From G963665925 sp963665925 (GTDB lineage: Bacteria > Bacillota > Clostridia > Peptostreptococcales > Acidaminobacteraceae), in the NCBI GenBank assembly GCA_963665925.1, contig OY762511.1, positions 1,550,001 to 1,614,000 on the forward strand: a DNA stretch of 64,000 bases, read 5' to 3'. Positions 51,286-61,050 of this stretch are shown here, one piece after another. The notes beneath the pieces were generated by a model. It saw nothing but the letters and a program-made list of their open reading frames with translations, had not been told where the DNA came from and did not search any database. Every line of letters begins with the position of its first letter. Position 1 is the stretch's first letter. The position numbers were made by a program, and so were the translations under genes.

Positions 51286-52569
51286 ATGTCCAAATACGAT
51301 GACAAAAGACAACTCCAGTGTTCCTTCTGCGGTAAGTCGCAGGATCAGGTCAAACGGCTGATCGCTGGCCCGAATGTCTATATCTGCGATGAGTGCGTTG
51401 CCCTGTGTAACGAAATCATTTCAGAAGAGATTCATGATCATCATGATTTGGATCTGACTGACCTGCCAAAGCCGGCAGAGATTTACGCGATTCTGAACGA
51501 TTATGTAATCGGTCAGGACCGCGCTAAGAAGACGCTTTCTGTAGCGGTGTACAACCATTACAAGCGTATTCATACAGATGCACATCATGACGACGACATT
51601 GAACTTCAAAAATCAAATATTCTCATGATGGGTCCTACTGGCTCGGGTAAGACCTTGCTTGCTCAAACGCTCGCAAAAATTCTCAATGTACCGTTTGCTA
51701 TTGCAGATGCAACTGCACTGACAGAAGCCGGTTACGTTGGTGAAGATGTTGAGAACATTCTACTCAAGCTGATTCAAGCAGCGGATTATGATATTGAGCG
51801 GGCTCAAAAGGGCATCATCTATATCGATGAAATTGATAAGATTGCCCGTAAGTCTGACAACCCATCTATAACAAGGGACGTAAGCGGTGAGGGTGTGCAG
51901 CAGGCACTTCTGAAAATTATCGAAGGCACTGTTGCAAGTGTTCCGCCACAAGGTGGAAGAAAACACCCGCATCAGGAGTTCCTGCAGATCGATACGAAGA
52001 ATGTACTGTTTATTTGTGGCGGCGCGTTTGACGGCATCGATAAAATTATTGCAAAGCGTACTGGCAAAAAAGCGATGGGCTTTGGCGCTGAGCTTCAGAC
52101 AAAGGAAAAAATGGAGATTGGCGTGCTTCTAGAAAGACTTGAAACACAAGATCTTCTCAAGTTTGGACTTATTCCTGAGTTTGTAGGTCGTGTACCGGTA
52201 AATGTATCTCTGCATGAGCTGGATGAAGAAGCCCTTGTGAAAATTCTCAGCGAGCCGAAAAATGCCCTTGTCAAGCAGTACAAGCGACTGTTTGAGATTG
52301 ACGGCGTTGAACTTGAGTTCGAGGAAGAATCCCTTCAGTCTGTTGCTAAGCTTGCAATAGAACGTAAGACTGGTGCGCGAGGTCTTCGAAGCATCATCGA
52401 GGGCACAATGCTTGAAATCATGTTCGACATTCCGTCGCGTGAAGATATCAAGAAATGCATTGTGACTAAGGAAACGATTGAAAGAAGACAACAGCCGACC
52501 CTGGTTTTACAGGACACCAAAAAGTCCAAAAAGAAGAAAAATGATGTCGAAGAAGAAACGGCATCTTAA
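51286..52569 (+). CDS. clpX: ATP-dependent Clp protease ATP-binding subunit ClpX
   Basis: A 427-residue AAA+ unfoldase. The N-terminal zinc finger has four Cys in CSFCGKSQDQVK...YICDECVALC (residues about 12-44). The AAA+ core has GPTGSGKT (about 117-124), a Walker B IIYIDEIDKI, and the pore loop GYVGED. The IGF-type loop (here TGKKAMGFGAE, with MGF) for contact with ClpP is near residue 270. It would unfold tagged substrates into ClpP. The C-terminus is basic (KKSKKKKNDVEEE). It starts 14 bases after clpP and ends the operon with a terminator. Confidence 0.98.
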   Translation: MSKYDDKRQLQCSFCGKSQDQVKRLIAGPNVYICDECVALCNEIISEEIHDHHDLDLTDLPKPAEIYAILNDYVIGQDRAKKTLSVAVYNHYKRIHTDAHHDDDIELQKSNILMMGPTGSGKTLLAQTLAKILNVPFAIADATALTEAGYVGEDVENILLKLIQAADYDIERAQKGIIYIDEIDKIARKSDNPSITRDVSGEGVQQALLKIIEGTVASVPPQGGRKHPHQEFLQIDTKNVLFICGGAFDGIDKIIAKRTGKKAMGFGAELQTKEKMEIGVLLERLETQDLLKFGLIPEFVGRVPVNVSLHELDEEALVKILSEPKNALVKQYKRLFEIDGVELEFEEESLQSVAKLAIERKTGARGLRSIIEGTMLEIMFDIPSREDIKKCIVTKETIERRQQPTLVLQDTKKSKKKKNDVEEETAS

Positions 52570-52581
52570 ATATTCAACATG

Positions 52582-52608
52582 AAAGAAGCCGAGAAATCGG
52601 CTTCTTTT
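52582..52608 (+). terminator. Terminator after clpX
   Basis: AAAGAAGCCGA / TCGGCTTCTTT with a GAAA loop and TTTTA tail. Twelve bases beyond the stop. Confidence 0.88.
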
Positions 52609-52789
52609 AGATTTCTGAAAAAATAGGGAAGTGACCAGTTCGGAGAAAAAATCCCCATATTCAATTGTTTTTCGCGGCTAAAGGCCCAATATGACTAGGT
52701 AATCTGTCAGAATATGCGGGATGTGTGTTGAATTAATGGGTCCAATTGTGAAATTTCCTTGAACATTGCATGAAATATGGGGGTTATGC

Positions 52790-52818
52790 TTGCAGATAGG
52801 GGATGGAATGAGTATAAT
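52790..52818 (+). promoter_or_regulatory. Promoter of lon
   Basis: TTGCAG (52790-52795), exactly 17 bp, TATAAT (52813-52818). It is about 150 bp before lon. The leader 52819-52950 contains two copies of TTTAGCT (52818, 52849) but no known heat-shock operator (no CIRCE dyad, no CtsR heptads) that I could see. The upstream part of the gap (52609-52789) shows nothing recognisable. Confidence 0.65.
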
Positions 52819-52969
52819 TTAGCTAGTTTCAGTCGAAATTAAGCAAAATTTAGCTTAAAGTCCAGCGAATTGAGTATCTATTTAGGTATAAGCCTTCATT
52901 TACTCGGCATTAACCGAACGTGCATTTGGTGTGCGTTTCAGGTTTTACACATAAAAGGAGATGAAAGAT

Positions 52970-55345
52970 ATGGGTCAAGAGATTAGAAAATACGTAGAAA
53001 TGCCCTTGATTCCTTTGAGAGGACTGTCTGTCTTCCCGTATATGGTGCTTCATTTTGATGTGGGCAGGGATAGATCGATCAAAGCCCTTGAAGAAGCGAT
53101 GATTAAGGATCAGAAAATATTTCTGACAACACAGAAAGACATTGATGTAGACCTTCCAGAGGAAGGCGATTTTTACACGATAGGTACAATCTGCAAAATC
53201 AAACAGATGCTCAAGCTTCCGGGAGATGCCATTCGCGTTCTCGTAGAGGGTCTGAGCAGGGCAAGTATTGAGGAAATACTCTACGACGAGCCCTATTTTA
53301 AAGCCTCAATCCTCGTTTACGATGAAGAGGATGAAAAGGACAAGGAAACAGAAGCGCTCATGAGAGCCTGCGTCAATGCGTTTGAACGCTATATCTCAGT
53401 AAGCAATCGCGTTTCTCCAGATGTAATGGTATCTGTATCGACGATTGAGCAGCCGGGGCGATTTGCCGACACCCTTGCCTCTCACATGGTACTGAAGACA
53501 GACCAGAAGCAGCAGATTATTGAAGCGATTACTGCAAAAGAGCGCCTGGAAGTCATTTATGAAATGCTTCTGAGTGAAATCGAAATCCTTGAAGTTGAAA
53601 AGGATATCAATGATAAGGTGCGCAGCCAGATCAACCAGCTCCAAAAGGAATACTACCTCAGAGAACAGCTTAAGGTGATTCGTGAAGAGCTTGGGGAAGA
53701 CCATTCCGGCGACTCAGAGGTTGAGGAGATGCGCGCTTCCCTGAAGAAACTCAAAGCTTCCAAGAAGGTTAAGGAAAAAATCGAGAAGGAAATCGACAGG
53801 CTTTCAAAAATGTCACCTTCTTCGGCAGAGTCCAATGTCATCAGGACCTATGTGAATACAATTCTGGAACTGCCATGGAACAAGCAGACGAAAGATACAC
53901 TGGATCTTGGCAAGGCGCGTCAGATTCTTGACGAGGACCATCATGGACTGAAGTCAGTCAAAGAGCGTGTTCTGGAGTATCTGGCAATCCGTGAGCTGAC
54001 ACAGAGCATGAAAGGCCCGATTATTTGTCTGATAGGCCCTCCAGGTGTTGGTAAGACATCCATTGCCAAGTCTATTGCAAGATCACTCAACAGGAAATTT
54101 GTGCGTATGTCACTTGGCGGCGTGCGTGATGAGGCTGAAATCAGAGGTCACAGGAGAACGTACATCGGTGCGATTCCAGGCCGTATCATCAATGGTATCA
54201 AGGAAGCCGGCACAAAGAATCCGGTTATTCTATTCGATGAAATTGACAAGCTTGCAAGTGATTTCAGGGGCGATCCTGCTTCCGCACTTCTTGAGGTGCT
54301 GGATCCGGAACAGAACAAGGACTTTACAGACCACTATCTTGAAGTGCCATTTGATTTGTCAAAGGTTCTGTTCGTAACAACAGCAAACAGCCTGAGCACA
54401 ATTCCAAGACCGCTGCTTGACCGTATGGAAGTCATTCGTATCAGTGGCTACACAGAAGAAGAAAAGCTTCAGATTGCTATCAAATATCTTGTGCCTAAAC
54501 AGCTCAAGGAGCATGGCCTTACTGCGGACAATCTGAAACTCTCAGAAAATACACTGCGGGAAATTATCAACAGCTATACACGAGAGTCTGGTGTACGTGA
54601 ACTGGAAAGACAGATTGCCTCTGTTTGCAGGAAAGCTGCAACACGCATTGTCGAAGAGAAGGTTTCAGCGGTAAGAATCAATGCCTCGAACTTGAACAAG
54701 GTGCTGGGAATCCCTAAGTACCGTCATGATGTTATCGACGAAGAGAACCAAGTGGGTATCGTGACAGGCCTTGCATGGACAGCTGTTGGCGGTGAGACCC
54801 TTTCAATCGAGGTTACGCCGATGAAAGGCAAGGGCAAGCTTGTCCTGACTGGCCAGATGGGCGATGTGATGAAGGAATCGGCACAGGCTGGAATCAGCTA
54901 CCTGAGATCGATTTCTGACAAGTTTGACATGCCTGAGGATTTCCATGAGACACGTGATATTCATATCCATATCCCGGAAGGCGCAATACCAAAGGATGGC
55001 CCTTCAGCAGGGATTACGATGGCAACTGCAGTGCTTTCCGCACTTACAGGCATTCCGGTGAATAGAGAAGTCGCAATGACGGGTGAAATCACCCTGCGCG
55101 GTCGCGTGCTTCCAATTGGAGGCCTTAAAGAAAAGGCTCTGGCAGCAAAACGTGCCGGCATTAAGAAAGTTCTTTTCCCGTTTGACAATATCAAGGATCT
55201 TGAAGACATCGACGAGAAAGTGAAGAAAGTAATGGAGTTTATCCCTGTTAGGAACATGGATGAAGTTCTTGAGAACGCACTAGTCAAGCCTAAGCAGACG
55301 GCTGGGCGTCGCAAGTCTGCCAAGGGGAAATCGGAAGACAAATAA
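52970..55345 (+). CDS. lon: ATP-dependent protease Lon (LonA)
   Basis: A 791-residue hexameric protease. It has an N-terminal substrate domain beginning MPLIPLRGLSVFPYMVLHF, a coiled region (about 190-260), the AAA+ domain with GPPGVGKT (about 353-360) and Walker B VILFDEIDKL, and the C-terminal peptidase with the catalytic Ser in PKDGPSAGITMA (near residue 677) and Lys in GGLKEKALAAKRAG (near 720). It degrades misfolded proteins. I chose ATG 52970, nine bases after AAAAGGAG; ATG 52961 abuts that site. It is followed 12 bases later by engB, as in Bacillus. Confidence 0.98.
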   Translation: MGQEIRKYVEMPLIPLRGLSVFPYMVLHFDVGRDRSIKALEEAMIKDQKIFLTTQKDIDVDLPEEGDFYTIGTICKIKQMLKLPGDAIRVLVEGLSRASIEEILYDEPYFKASILVYDEEDEKDKETEALMRACVNAFERYISVSNRVSPDVMVSVSTIEQPGRFADTLASHMVLKTDQKQQIIEAITAKERLEVIYEMLLSEIEILEVEKDINDKVRSQINQLQKEYYLREQLKVIREELGEDHSGDSEVEEMRASLKKLKASKKVKEKIEKEIDRLSKMSPSSAESNVIRTYVNTILELPWNKQTKDTLDLGKARQILDEDHHGLKSVKERVLEYLAIRELTQSMKGPIICLIGPPGVGKTSIAKSIARSLNRKFVRMSLGGVRDEAEIRGHRRTYIGAIPGRIINGIKEAGTKNPVILFDEIDKLASDFRGDPASALLEVLDPEQNKDFTDHYLEVPFDLSKVLFVTTANSLSTIPRPLLDRMEVIRISGYTEEEKLQIAIKYLVPKQLKEHGLTADNLKLSENTLREIINSYTRESGVRELERQIASVCRKAATRIVEEKVSAVRINASNLNKVLGIPKYRHDVIDEENQVGIVTGLAWTAVGGETLSIEVTPMKGKGKLVLTGQMGDVMKESAQAGISYLRSISDKFDMPEDFHETRDIHIHIPEGAIPKDGPSAGITMATAVLSALTGIPVNREVAMTGEITLRGRVLPIGGLKEKALAAKRAGIKKVLFPFDNIKDLEDIDEKVKKVMEFIPVRNMDEVLENALVKPKQTAGRRKSAKGKSEDK

Positions 55346-55357
55346 AGGATAAGTGAA

Positions 55358-55987
55358 ATGAAAATACATGAGAGCACGTTTGTAATCAGTGCGGTAAATC
55401 CAAGTCAGTACCCTGAGGATGAAATGCCGGAAATCGCAATGGCGGGTCGGTCGAATGTTGGAAAATCATCTTTGATCAACATGCTGATTAACCGGAAGAA
55501 CCTGGCAAGGACAAGTTCAACACCGGGTAAGACACAGACCATCAACTTCTATGACATAGATGGCAAGTTCAGATTTGTCGATCTGCCTGGATACGGTTAT
55601 GCCAAGGTTTCCAAATCGCAGAAGGCGACATGGGGTAAAATTATGGAGACCTACCTCAACAACAGGAAGAATCTGCTTGAGGTCATTCAGCTGGTCGACA
55701 TACGTCACAAGCCAACTGAGCAGGATGTGCAAATGTATCAGTGGATTTTGAAATACGGATTCAACGGGATCGTCATCGCAACCAAGCATGACAAGGTCAA
55801 GGGCAGCCAGCTGGAAAAGCAGAAGAAAATCATCCGAAAGACCCTGGGCATGCCTGACAATGTACCGATTTATACAGCTTCTGCGACAAATCGCTTTGGC
55901 AAGTATGAAGTATGGGACCTGTTCAATCACCTGTTTGAGCTCAATGGATACGATGTGCGCATTGAAAGACAGGAAAAATCAGAATAA
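55358..55987 (+). CDS. engB: Ribosome biogenesis GTPase EngB/YsxC
   Basis: A 209-residue GTPase needed for assembly of the large ribosomal subunit. G1 is GRSNVGKSSLIN (about 29-40), G3 DLPGYGYAKVSK (about 75-86) and G4 TKHDK (about 142-146). The N-terminal FVISAVNPSQYPEDEMPEIAMAGRS is characteristic. Length fits. Only 12 bases separate it from lon, which is the conserved pair in Firmicutes. A terminator follows at 56014. Confidence 0.97.
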   Translation: MKIHESTFVISAVNPSQYPEDEMPEIAMAGRSNVGKSSLINMLINRKNLARTSSTPGKTQTINFYDIDGKFRFVDLPGYGYAKVSKSQKATWGKIMETYLNNRKNLLEVIQLVDIRHKPTEQDVQMYQWILKYGFNGIVIATKHDKVKGSQLEKQKKIIRKTLGMPDNVPIYTASATNRFGKYEVWDLFNHLFELNGYDVRIERQEKSE

Positions 55988-56013
55988 CTTGATGGTCCAA
56001 GAGTTAAAATAAG

Positions 56014-56047
56014 GCTCTGGAGCGATTGATCGCATCCAGAGCTTTTT
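56014..56047 (+). terminator. Terminator after lon-engB
   Basis: GCTCTGGA / TCCAGAGC outer stem with an inner GCGA/TCGC stem, then TTTTT. Confidence 0.92.
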
Positions 56048-56132
56048 ATGTGAAAAAATCTGATTTATGGGCATATATTGGGCGCAGATGCCCTGTTTCT
56101 CACATAATCTTGTCCCTGAAAGCAGGTGTGCA

Positions 56133-56141
56133 TGATATAAT
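56133..56141 (+). promoter_or_regulatory. Candidate extended -10 promoter of the membrane sensor gene
   Basis: TGATATAAT at 56133-56141; the best -35 (TTGTCC, 56110-56115) is 20 bp away. About 30 bp before the ATG at 56172. Confidence 0.45.
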
Positions 56142-56171
56142 GTGAGAGTACACAAAAGAGGAGGTCGACGT

Positions 56172-58265
56172 ATGCGGTACGGAAGCTTTTATCGGAATAG
56201 AACCATTACCATGCTGATTGCGTTGACGGGAATCCTTTTTTTTGCGTTCATTATTTTTGCGAGAGTACTGATTACAAATCAAATTGAAGGGCGTGTCAGG
56301 GACAGCATTCAGTTTCAGGCTGTAGAAAGCGCTGAAATTCTGGAGGACCTTGAAGATGGCATGCAGCTTATTGATGAAAGCTATATTGCAAATGCCAAGC
56401 TCTCCCTCAGGCGGCATGTGAATCTTGCCCTTGAGATGATTGAAGTGGAGCGGCGAGAGCACGCCAAGCAGCTTGATCATCTGGCGGTCGAAGAGCTTAC
56501 CCTGCAAAGGCTTGAAGCATACAGAGATCACATGGATGGAAGTCTTGCTGTATTCAGCCTAGAGGAGGGCATGCTTCTCTACCCGACTGAAAACAATACC
56601 CATATGAATATTTATTTCAATGCTCGAAATAGAAGGATGCTGGATGACGCTATTTCCAAAGGGTCCATGTATGGCGAACTCATCACTTCGGACATTATGG
56701 GCGAGGAATACGCTCTCGATGGCTATTTTGAGTTCTATCGTGAGTGGAACTGGCTTGTTTTTGCAGTCAGACCCAAGGAGACGGGTTCCAAATACCGGGC
56801 GTATGGCGAGAGTATCACAATACATGACGGCATTGCCAGAGCAAGGGAATATGATATAGTCGATGCGGCATATGTAATGGATGCCCAGTATTTCTACGAA
56901 TTTGGCGTTGCGCCAACAGAGGTCGGGCGAAAGATGTCCACAGTGGATGTCGAGACCAACAGGAATCTGAGTGAAATCTTTGAAAACCATATGAACGGCT
57001 TTGTGGAGTACATCGTTGCCGACCCTCATATCGGTGATACGCAAACACGACTCGCATACATACTTAAGAGTGAAGACGCCCGCCATATCGTGGTCGTAGA
57101 AGCGGTGACGGGAAGCTACAAGCAGCTGATTGACAAAATCATGATGAAAATAGAGGGATGCACATTGATTGCGGTGCTCACGCTGACTGGGGTCCTCTTT
57201 ATTCTCTATGAGAACTTTGTGACCTTTACAGATCCGGTGGCAGAGCGTGGAGAAGTGTCCTTCCTCAATGAAAAAATGCGGAATATCATGAATACGTACG
57301 GCATAATCATGGTTCCAGTGCTGCTTCTTCTGGTGGTAATTACAGTTAAGGTCGTCGATATATACCACAGCAATGCAGCGGAGAACATTCTTGAGAAGCG
57401 GGTTGTTCAGCTCGAAGCACTTTTCACAAGCTATATGGACGCGGGAAACACTTTGAAGCAGTTAAATGACGAATATGTTGACAGTGCCTTGAAGGATCGA
57501 CTTGAAGCCATTCTTGCATCGTCAGATGCGGTGGAGACCGACGCGCTTGCGCACCACCTTAAGCATGCTTTCAAAACCGGAGAAATCCGTTTCGACCAGG
57601 TTGCGACTTCGGATTACAGTAGGTTTATGAATGAGACCTATGGCCTGAATATTGAAGGTTATGATACAAAGCCTATTTTCTATGGTGCAACCGCGGACAG
57701 CAAACACTACAGAATTGTCTCAAAGTATATGGAATCGAATGACAGCGTCGCGGTGTATGCTGAAGATATTTCTGAAATTGACAATAAGCGAAAAGCATAC
57801 ATCCTGGGGATTGAACAGCGTATTGAAGAACATATCGATAGGACACCGAAGGCGGTGCATGTTTTGCTCGTTTCAGAAGATGGCCGCATAGAGTACAGTT
57901 CCTATAAGGACATGTATGCGGAAGACCTTGAAATGCATGATATGGTCACGGGACAGCGGCTTATGGATATGATCCGGCATGCGGACAATGAAAAGTTTGA
58001 ATTCCAGAGCAGGCGTGGAATGACCTATACTTCTTATCTGTATCTTGTTAAAAACAGCCCGCAATACGGCGCCTACCTGGTGATGGGACTTGAAAAGGAA
58101 AATTTCGCATCCAGTCTGGGTGCAAATGGGAAGCGTTTTTTCAGACTGATTCAGCTGATTATGGTGGTCGTTTTCGTCTGGACACTCTACCGGTTTAAAA
58201 GGCTTCTTAGAGGGACCGGATTAAGGCGCGACAGGACGCGGGATGAAGAAGGCTCCATATTCTAA
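56172..58265 (+). CDS. Large membrane sensor-like protein without output domain
   Basis: A 697-residue protein with about four membrane helices (about 12-33, 322-340, 370-392, 662-680). They delimit two extracytoplasmic regions of roughly 285 and 265 residues. The first contains MLLYPTENNTHMNIYF and LDGYFEFYREWNWLVFAVRP, which resembles a Cache (PAS-like) ligand-binding module. The second has similar features (KPIFYGATADSKHYRIV; VHVLLVSEDGRIEYSSY). No kinase, GGDEF, methyl-accepting or HAMP sequence is present; the C-terminal tail is a short basic peptide. It may act with a partner, for instance the GGDEF protein two genes on. The ATG at 56172 follows GAGGAGGTCG. Confidence 0.65.
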   Translation: MRYGSFYRNRTITMLIALTGILFFAFIIFARVLITNQIEGRVRDSIQFQAVESAEILEDLEDGMQLIDESYIANAKLSLRRHVNLALEMIEVERREHAKQLDHLAVEELTLQRLEAYRDHMDGSLAVFSLEEGMLLYPTENNTHMNIYFNARNRRMLDDAISKGSMYGELITSDIMGEEYALDGYFEFYREWNWLVFAVRPKETGSKYRAYGESITIHDGIARAREYDIVDAAYVMDAQYFYEFGVAPTEVGRKMSTVDVETNRNLSEIFENHMNGFVEYIVADPHIGDTQTRLAYILKSEDARHIVVVEAVTGSYKQLIDKIMMKIEGCTLIAVLTLTGVLFILYENFVTFTDPVAERGEVSFLNEKMRNIMNTYGIIMVPVLLLLVVITVKVVDIYHSNAAENILEKRVVQLEALFTSYMDAGNTLKQLNDEYVDSALKDRLEAILASSDAVETDALAHHLKHAFKTGEIRFDQVATSDYSRFMNETYGLNIEGYDTKPIFYGATADSKHYRIVSKYMESNDSVAVYAEDISEIDNKRKAYILGIEQRIEEHIDRTPKAVHVLLVSEDGRIEYSSYKDMYAEDLEMHDMVTGQRLMDMIRHADNEKFEFQSRRGMTYTSYLYLVKNSPQYGAYLVMGLEKENFASSLGANGKRFFRLIQLIMVVVFVWTLYRFKRLLRGTGLRRDRTRDEEGSIF

Positions 58266-58356
58266 AGGGCCATAGCATGCAACAAATTGATAAGATATTC
58301 CAATGAGTGAATTCTCAATGAATGTATACAAGTAAATTTTAGGAGGAAAATAAATT

Positions 58357-58878
58357 ATGTCTAAGAATCCAGTAGTAACAATTAAGATGTCTAGCGGTAA
58401 GGTCATCAAAGCTGAACTCTATCCAGAGGTAGCTCCAAATACGGTGAATAACTTCATTTCACTGGTTGGCAAGGGCTACTACGATGGTCTTGTTTTCCAC
58501 AGAGTCATCCGCGGCTTCATGATTCAGGGCGGCTGTCCTGAAGGCTCAGGCATGGGTGGTCCAGGATACGGTATCAAGGGTGAGTTCAAAATCAATGGCT
58601 TCTCAAATGATTTGGATCATACAGAGGGTGTCCTTTCAATGGCGCGTTCTCAGCATCCTAATTCTGCAGGCTCACAGTTTTTCATCATGCACAAGAATTC
58701 ACCACACCTAAACGGATCCTATGCCGCATTTGGCAAGGTTGTTGAAGGTCTTGACGTTGTTGATGAAATTGCCAACCAATACACAGATCATTTCGATAGA
58801 CCTGTGGAAGAGCAAAAAATGGAAACCGTGACTGTGGATACGTTCGGTGTGGAGTATCCAGAGCCAGAAACAGTATAG
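58357..58878 (+). CDS. Cyclophilin-type peptidyl-prolyl cis-trans isomerase
   Basis: A 173-residue cytosolic cyclophilin. The family core is YDGLVFHRVIRGFMIQGGCPEGSGMGGPGYGI (about 44-75), with catalytic Arg in FHRV, followed by LSMARSQHPNSAGSQFFIMHKNSPHLNGSYAAFGKVVEG (about 91-129). There is no signal peptide, so it acts in the cytosol, assisting protein folding. The ATG follows TAGGAGGAAA. It is flanked by two sensor-type membrane protein genes but has its own leader (58266-58356). Confidence 0.96.
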   Translation: MSKNPVVTIKMSSGKVIKAELYPEVAPNTVNNFISLVGKGYYDGLVFHRVIRGFMIQGGCPEGSGMGGPGYGIKGEFKINGFSNDLDHTEGVLSMARSQHPNSAGSQFFIMHKNSPHLNGSYAAFGKVVEGLDVVDEIANQYTDHFDRPVEEQKMETVTVDTFGVEYPEPETV

Positions 58879-58964
58879 ACTGAATCAAACTGCCGGTCAG
58901 GTTCTTTGCCAAGTGTGCATATGAACCTGTCCGGCTAATATTTATGACTGTGTGGAGGTACGAA

Positions 58965-60899
58965 ATGCAAAAAAAGTTGAAAATAGACAATCTTGCAGGT
59001 ATTGTACTGGTCGTCATTTTGAGTATGATTGTTCTTGAATTCCTTTTCATTTTCAATGTTGTAAGTAGAAACTTTGAAGAGCAGCAAAAGCAGGAACTTT
59101 CCAGATATGTGTCCTTTATCAGCCAGTCTCTTGAGGAATCAATGGCTGTCACTCAAGATTACGATGCGCTTCAGAATTCAAACCTGTATGAAAAAGCGAA
59201 AAATATAAGAAATGATCTTGAGGGTGTCGCTGCAATAGATATCAGCTATGAAGATCTTGAAGCACTGAAGGAAAAACATGGCTTCACAGGTGTTGCGGTT
59301 TTTGCGCCTTCAGATGGCGACGTAATCATACTCAGCTCGACCAATAAGGATGAGGTCGGTTTATCGACCAAATCGTGGACATACTGGAATACGGCTTTCA
59401 AGCAGTTGTTGAATGAGGAACCGGTGGATGTTGGTCGTGGTCAGTACTTCCCAGATTTCTGGGTTGGTCCCAAGACCAAATCCCATACCCTGGCAGGTTA
59501 TTTCAAGTTCGGTTATATTTACAACCGTTCTGGAGACTACCTGATCAATGTCTATGTCCAGAGTGATGAAATGATTGCTGACCGTGCTGCGGGCAGTGTC
59601 AACAATACGCTGGATGATATTCGGGAGAACATTGATTATGTGGATCACATCGGCATCGTCAAGGCAGACATCCTAAAAGCCTACAGGGAGACAGAATATG
59701 AAGGTTCGAGGAAAGAGCCGCTGATCCTGTATGGTGACATCAAGAATACGGGATTTACAAAAATCGACTATGACGTTGATAATCTCATGCTTTCTGGCAA
59801 TATGCTGTTTGAGGAGCTGGGACGAAACAATCAGAAGCTCGTGCTTAAAAAACTCAATGACAGCGAGATGCTGGTTATTATTATCAACAGCAATAAAATG
59901 GACTATTTCCTGAATTCAATGCTTAAGTTCACCGTAGGTCTGTCTCTGTTAGCGGGCGCGATGATCCTGCTCGTGAATTTCTGGATGATTCGCAAGTATG
60001 GCGCTTTGCTTGGCGTTGAAAGAAAAAGGCTTAACCTGGTCAGGTCCTTCCAGAAGACGATTCAAAGCATGCCTGCCATGCTCTTCCATTGCTATCAGAA
60101 TGAAATGGGCGAGGTCGTCTTGTCCTATAATGATGGCAGGTATTTCTCGCAGGATGAGCTCGTGCTTTCGAATTCCGATCATATCAAGATGGATAAGCTC
60201 TATTCTGAAGAATTTATGGAAGTGGCATCTGAACATATAGAAAAGGCCTTCAATCATACGAAAAGCAGATTTGAAGCTGAGTACGGTGGGCGGGTCTTCG
60301 ATGTCATCGTATCCCCGGTGTATGATACAACGGCTGGAGACAGCGAGAAAATCATTAAGGAAATCATCGGGTTTGGCTCAGAGATCTCTGACCGGGTAAA
60401 CCGTGAAAAAGAAGCGGCTTATCTGGCGACCCATGATCTGCTTACAGGCTTGCCGAACCGGATGGCGTTTATTGAGGCGCTTGAAGACAAGCTCGAGGTT
60501 GAGGAAGAGGTCTTTGTCATCTACTTTGATCTTGATAAGTTCAAGGAAATCAATGACACCTATGGCCACCATATCGGCGATGAGGTGCTGAAAGTCATTG
60601 CCGGCAGATTGAAGCTCTACACCAACAATGCATTCAGGGTAGCGCGCATGGGTGGTGACGAGTTTGTAGCCTGCTGCAGCGAACTCGATATTGAGGATGT
60701 CAAGCTGATGACGAAACGGATTATTGACACACTTGGCACACCTATTGAGGTCGAGGATATTACGTGTCGTGTGGGTGCGAGTGCGGGAATCGCTGCCTAT
60801 CCAGAAAATGGCGAAACAGCTGAAGTACTGATTTCAAAAGCTGATAAGGCGATGTACTCAAGTAAGCGCGATGGCGGAAACGCCTACCATATAGGCTAA
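58965..60899 (+). CDS. Membrane diguanylate cyclase (Cache-like sensor, PAS-like, GGDEF)
   Basis: A 644-residue protein. Two membrane helices (about 12-36 and 322-342) enclose an extracytoplasmic domain of about 285 residues, with VEGVA-type and SWTYWNTAF and YFKFGYIYNRSGDYLINVYVQ segments that fit a double-Cache sensor. A PAS-like linker (about 355-460) is followed by the GGDEF domain (about 475-640): HDLLTGLPNRMAF, FDLDKFKEINDTYGHHIGD and the intact active site RMGGDEF (about 566-572). It would make cyclic di-GMP in response to an external signal. There is no I-site (RxxD) that I can see. The ATG at 58965 follows TGTGGAGGTACG. A terminator follows. Confidence 0.92.
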   Translation: MQKKLKIDNLAGIVLVVILSMIVLEFLFIFNVVSRNFEEQQKQELSRYVSFISQSLEESMAVTQDYDALQNSNLYEKAKNIRNDLEGVAAIDISYEDLEALKEKHGFTGVAVFAPSDGDVIILSSTNKDEVGLSTKSWTYWNTAFKQLLNEEPVDVGRGQYFPDFWVGPKTKSHTLAGYFKFGYIYNRSGDYLINVYVQSDEMIADRAAGSVNNTLDDIRENIDYVDHIGIVKADILKAYRETEYEGSRKEPLILYGDIKNTGFTKIDYDVDNLMLSGNMLFEELGRNNQKLVLKKLNDSEMLVIIINSNKMDYFLNSMLKFTVGLSLLAGAMILLVNFWMIRKYGALLGVERKRLNLVRSFQKTIQSMPAMLFHCYQNEMGEVVLSYNDGRYFSQDELVLSNSDHIKMDKLYSEEFMEVASEHIEKAFNHTKSRFEAEYGGRVFDVIVSPVYDTTAGDSEKIIKEIIGFGSEISDRVNREKEAAYLATHDLLTGLPNRMAFIEALEDKLEVEEEVFVIYFDLDKFKEINDTYGHHIGDEVLKVIAGRLKLYTNNAFRVARMGGDEFVACCSELDIEDVKLMTKRIIDTLGTPIEVEDITCRVGASAGIAAYPENGETAEVLISKADKAMYSSKRDGGNAYHIG

Positions 60900-60906
60900 A
60901 ACTTAA

Positions 60907-60945
60907 GGCTGCGAAAAACCACAATGGGTTTTTCGCAGCCTTTTT
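60907..60945 (+). terminator. Terminator after the diguanylate cyclase gene
   Basis: Perfect 14-bp stem GGCTGCGAAAAACC / GGTTTTTCGCAGCC with an ACAATG loop and TTTTT. Confidence 0.95.
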
Positions 60946-61002
60946 ATTGCTTGAAAGTGTCTCTTAAAGGGACGATGCATGACACGGGGGCATCAAGACC
61001 AA

Positions 61003-61034
61003 CAAGTAAAAAGAACCGGCAGACGCCGGTTCTT
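61003..61034 (-). terminator. Terminator of the downstream aldolase gene (minus strand)
   Basis: AAGAACCGGC / GCCGGTTCTT with an AGAC loop. On the minus strand it is followed by TTTTACTT, 17 bases after the aldolase stop at 61051. Confidence 0.85.
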
Positions 61035-61050
61035 CTGAATGCAGATTTTT

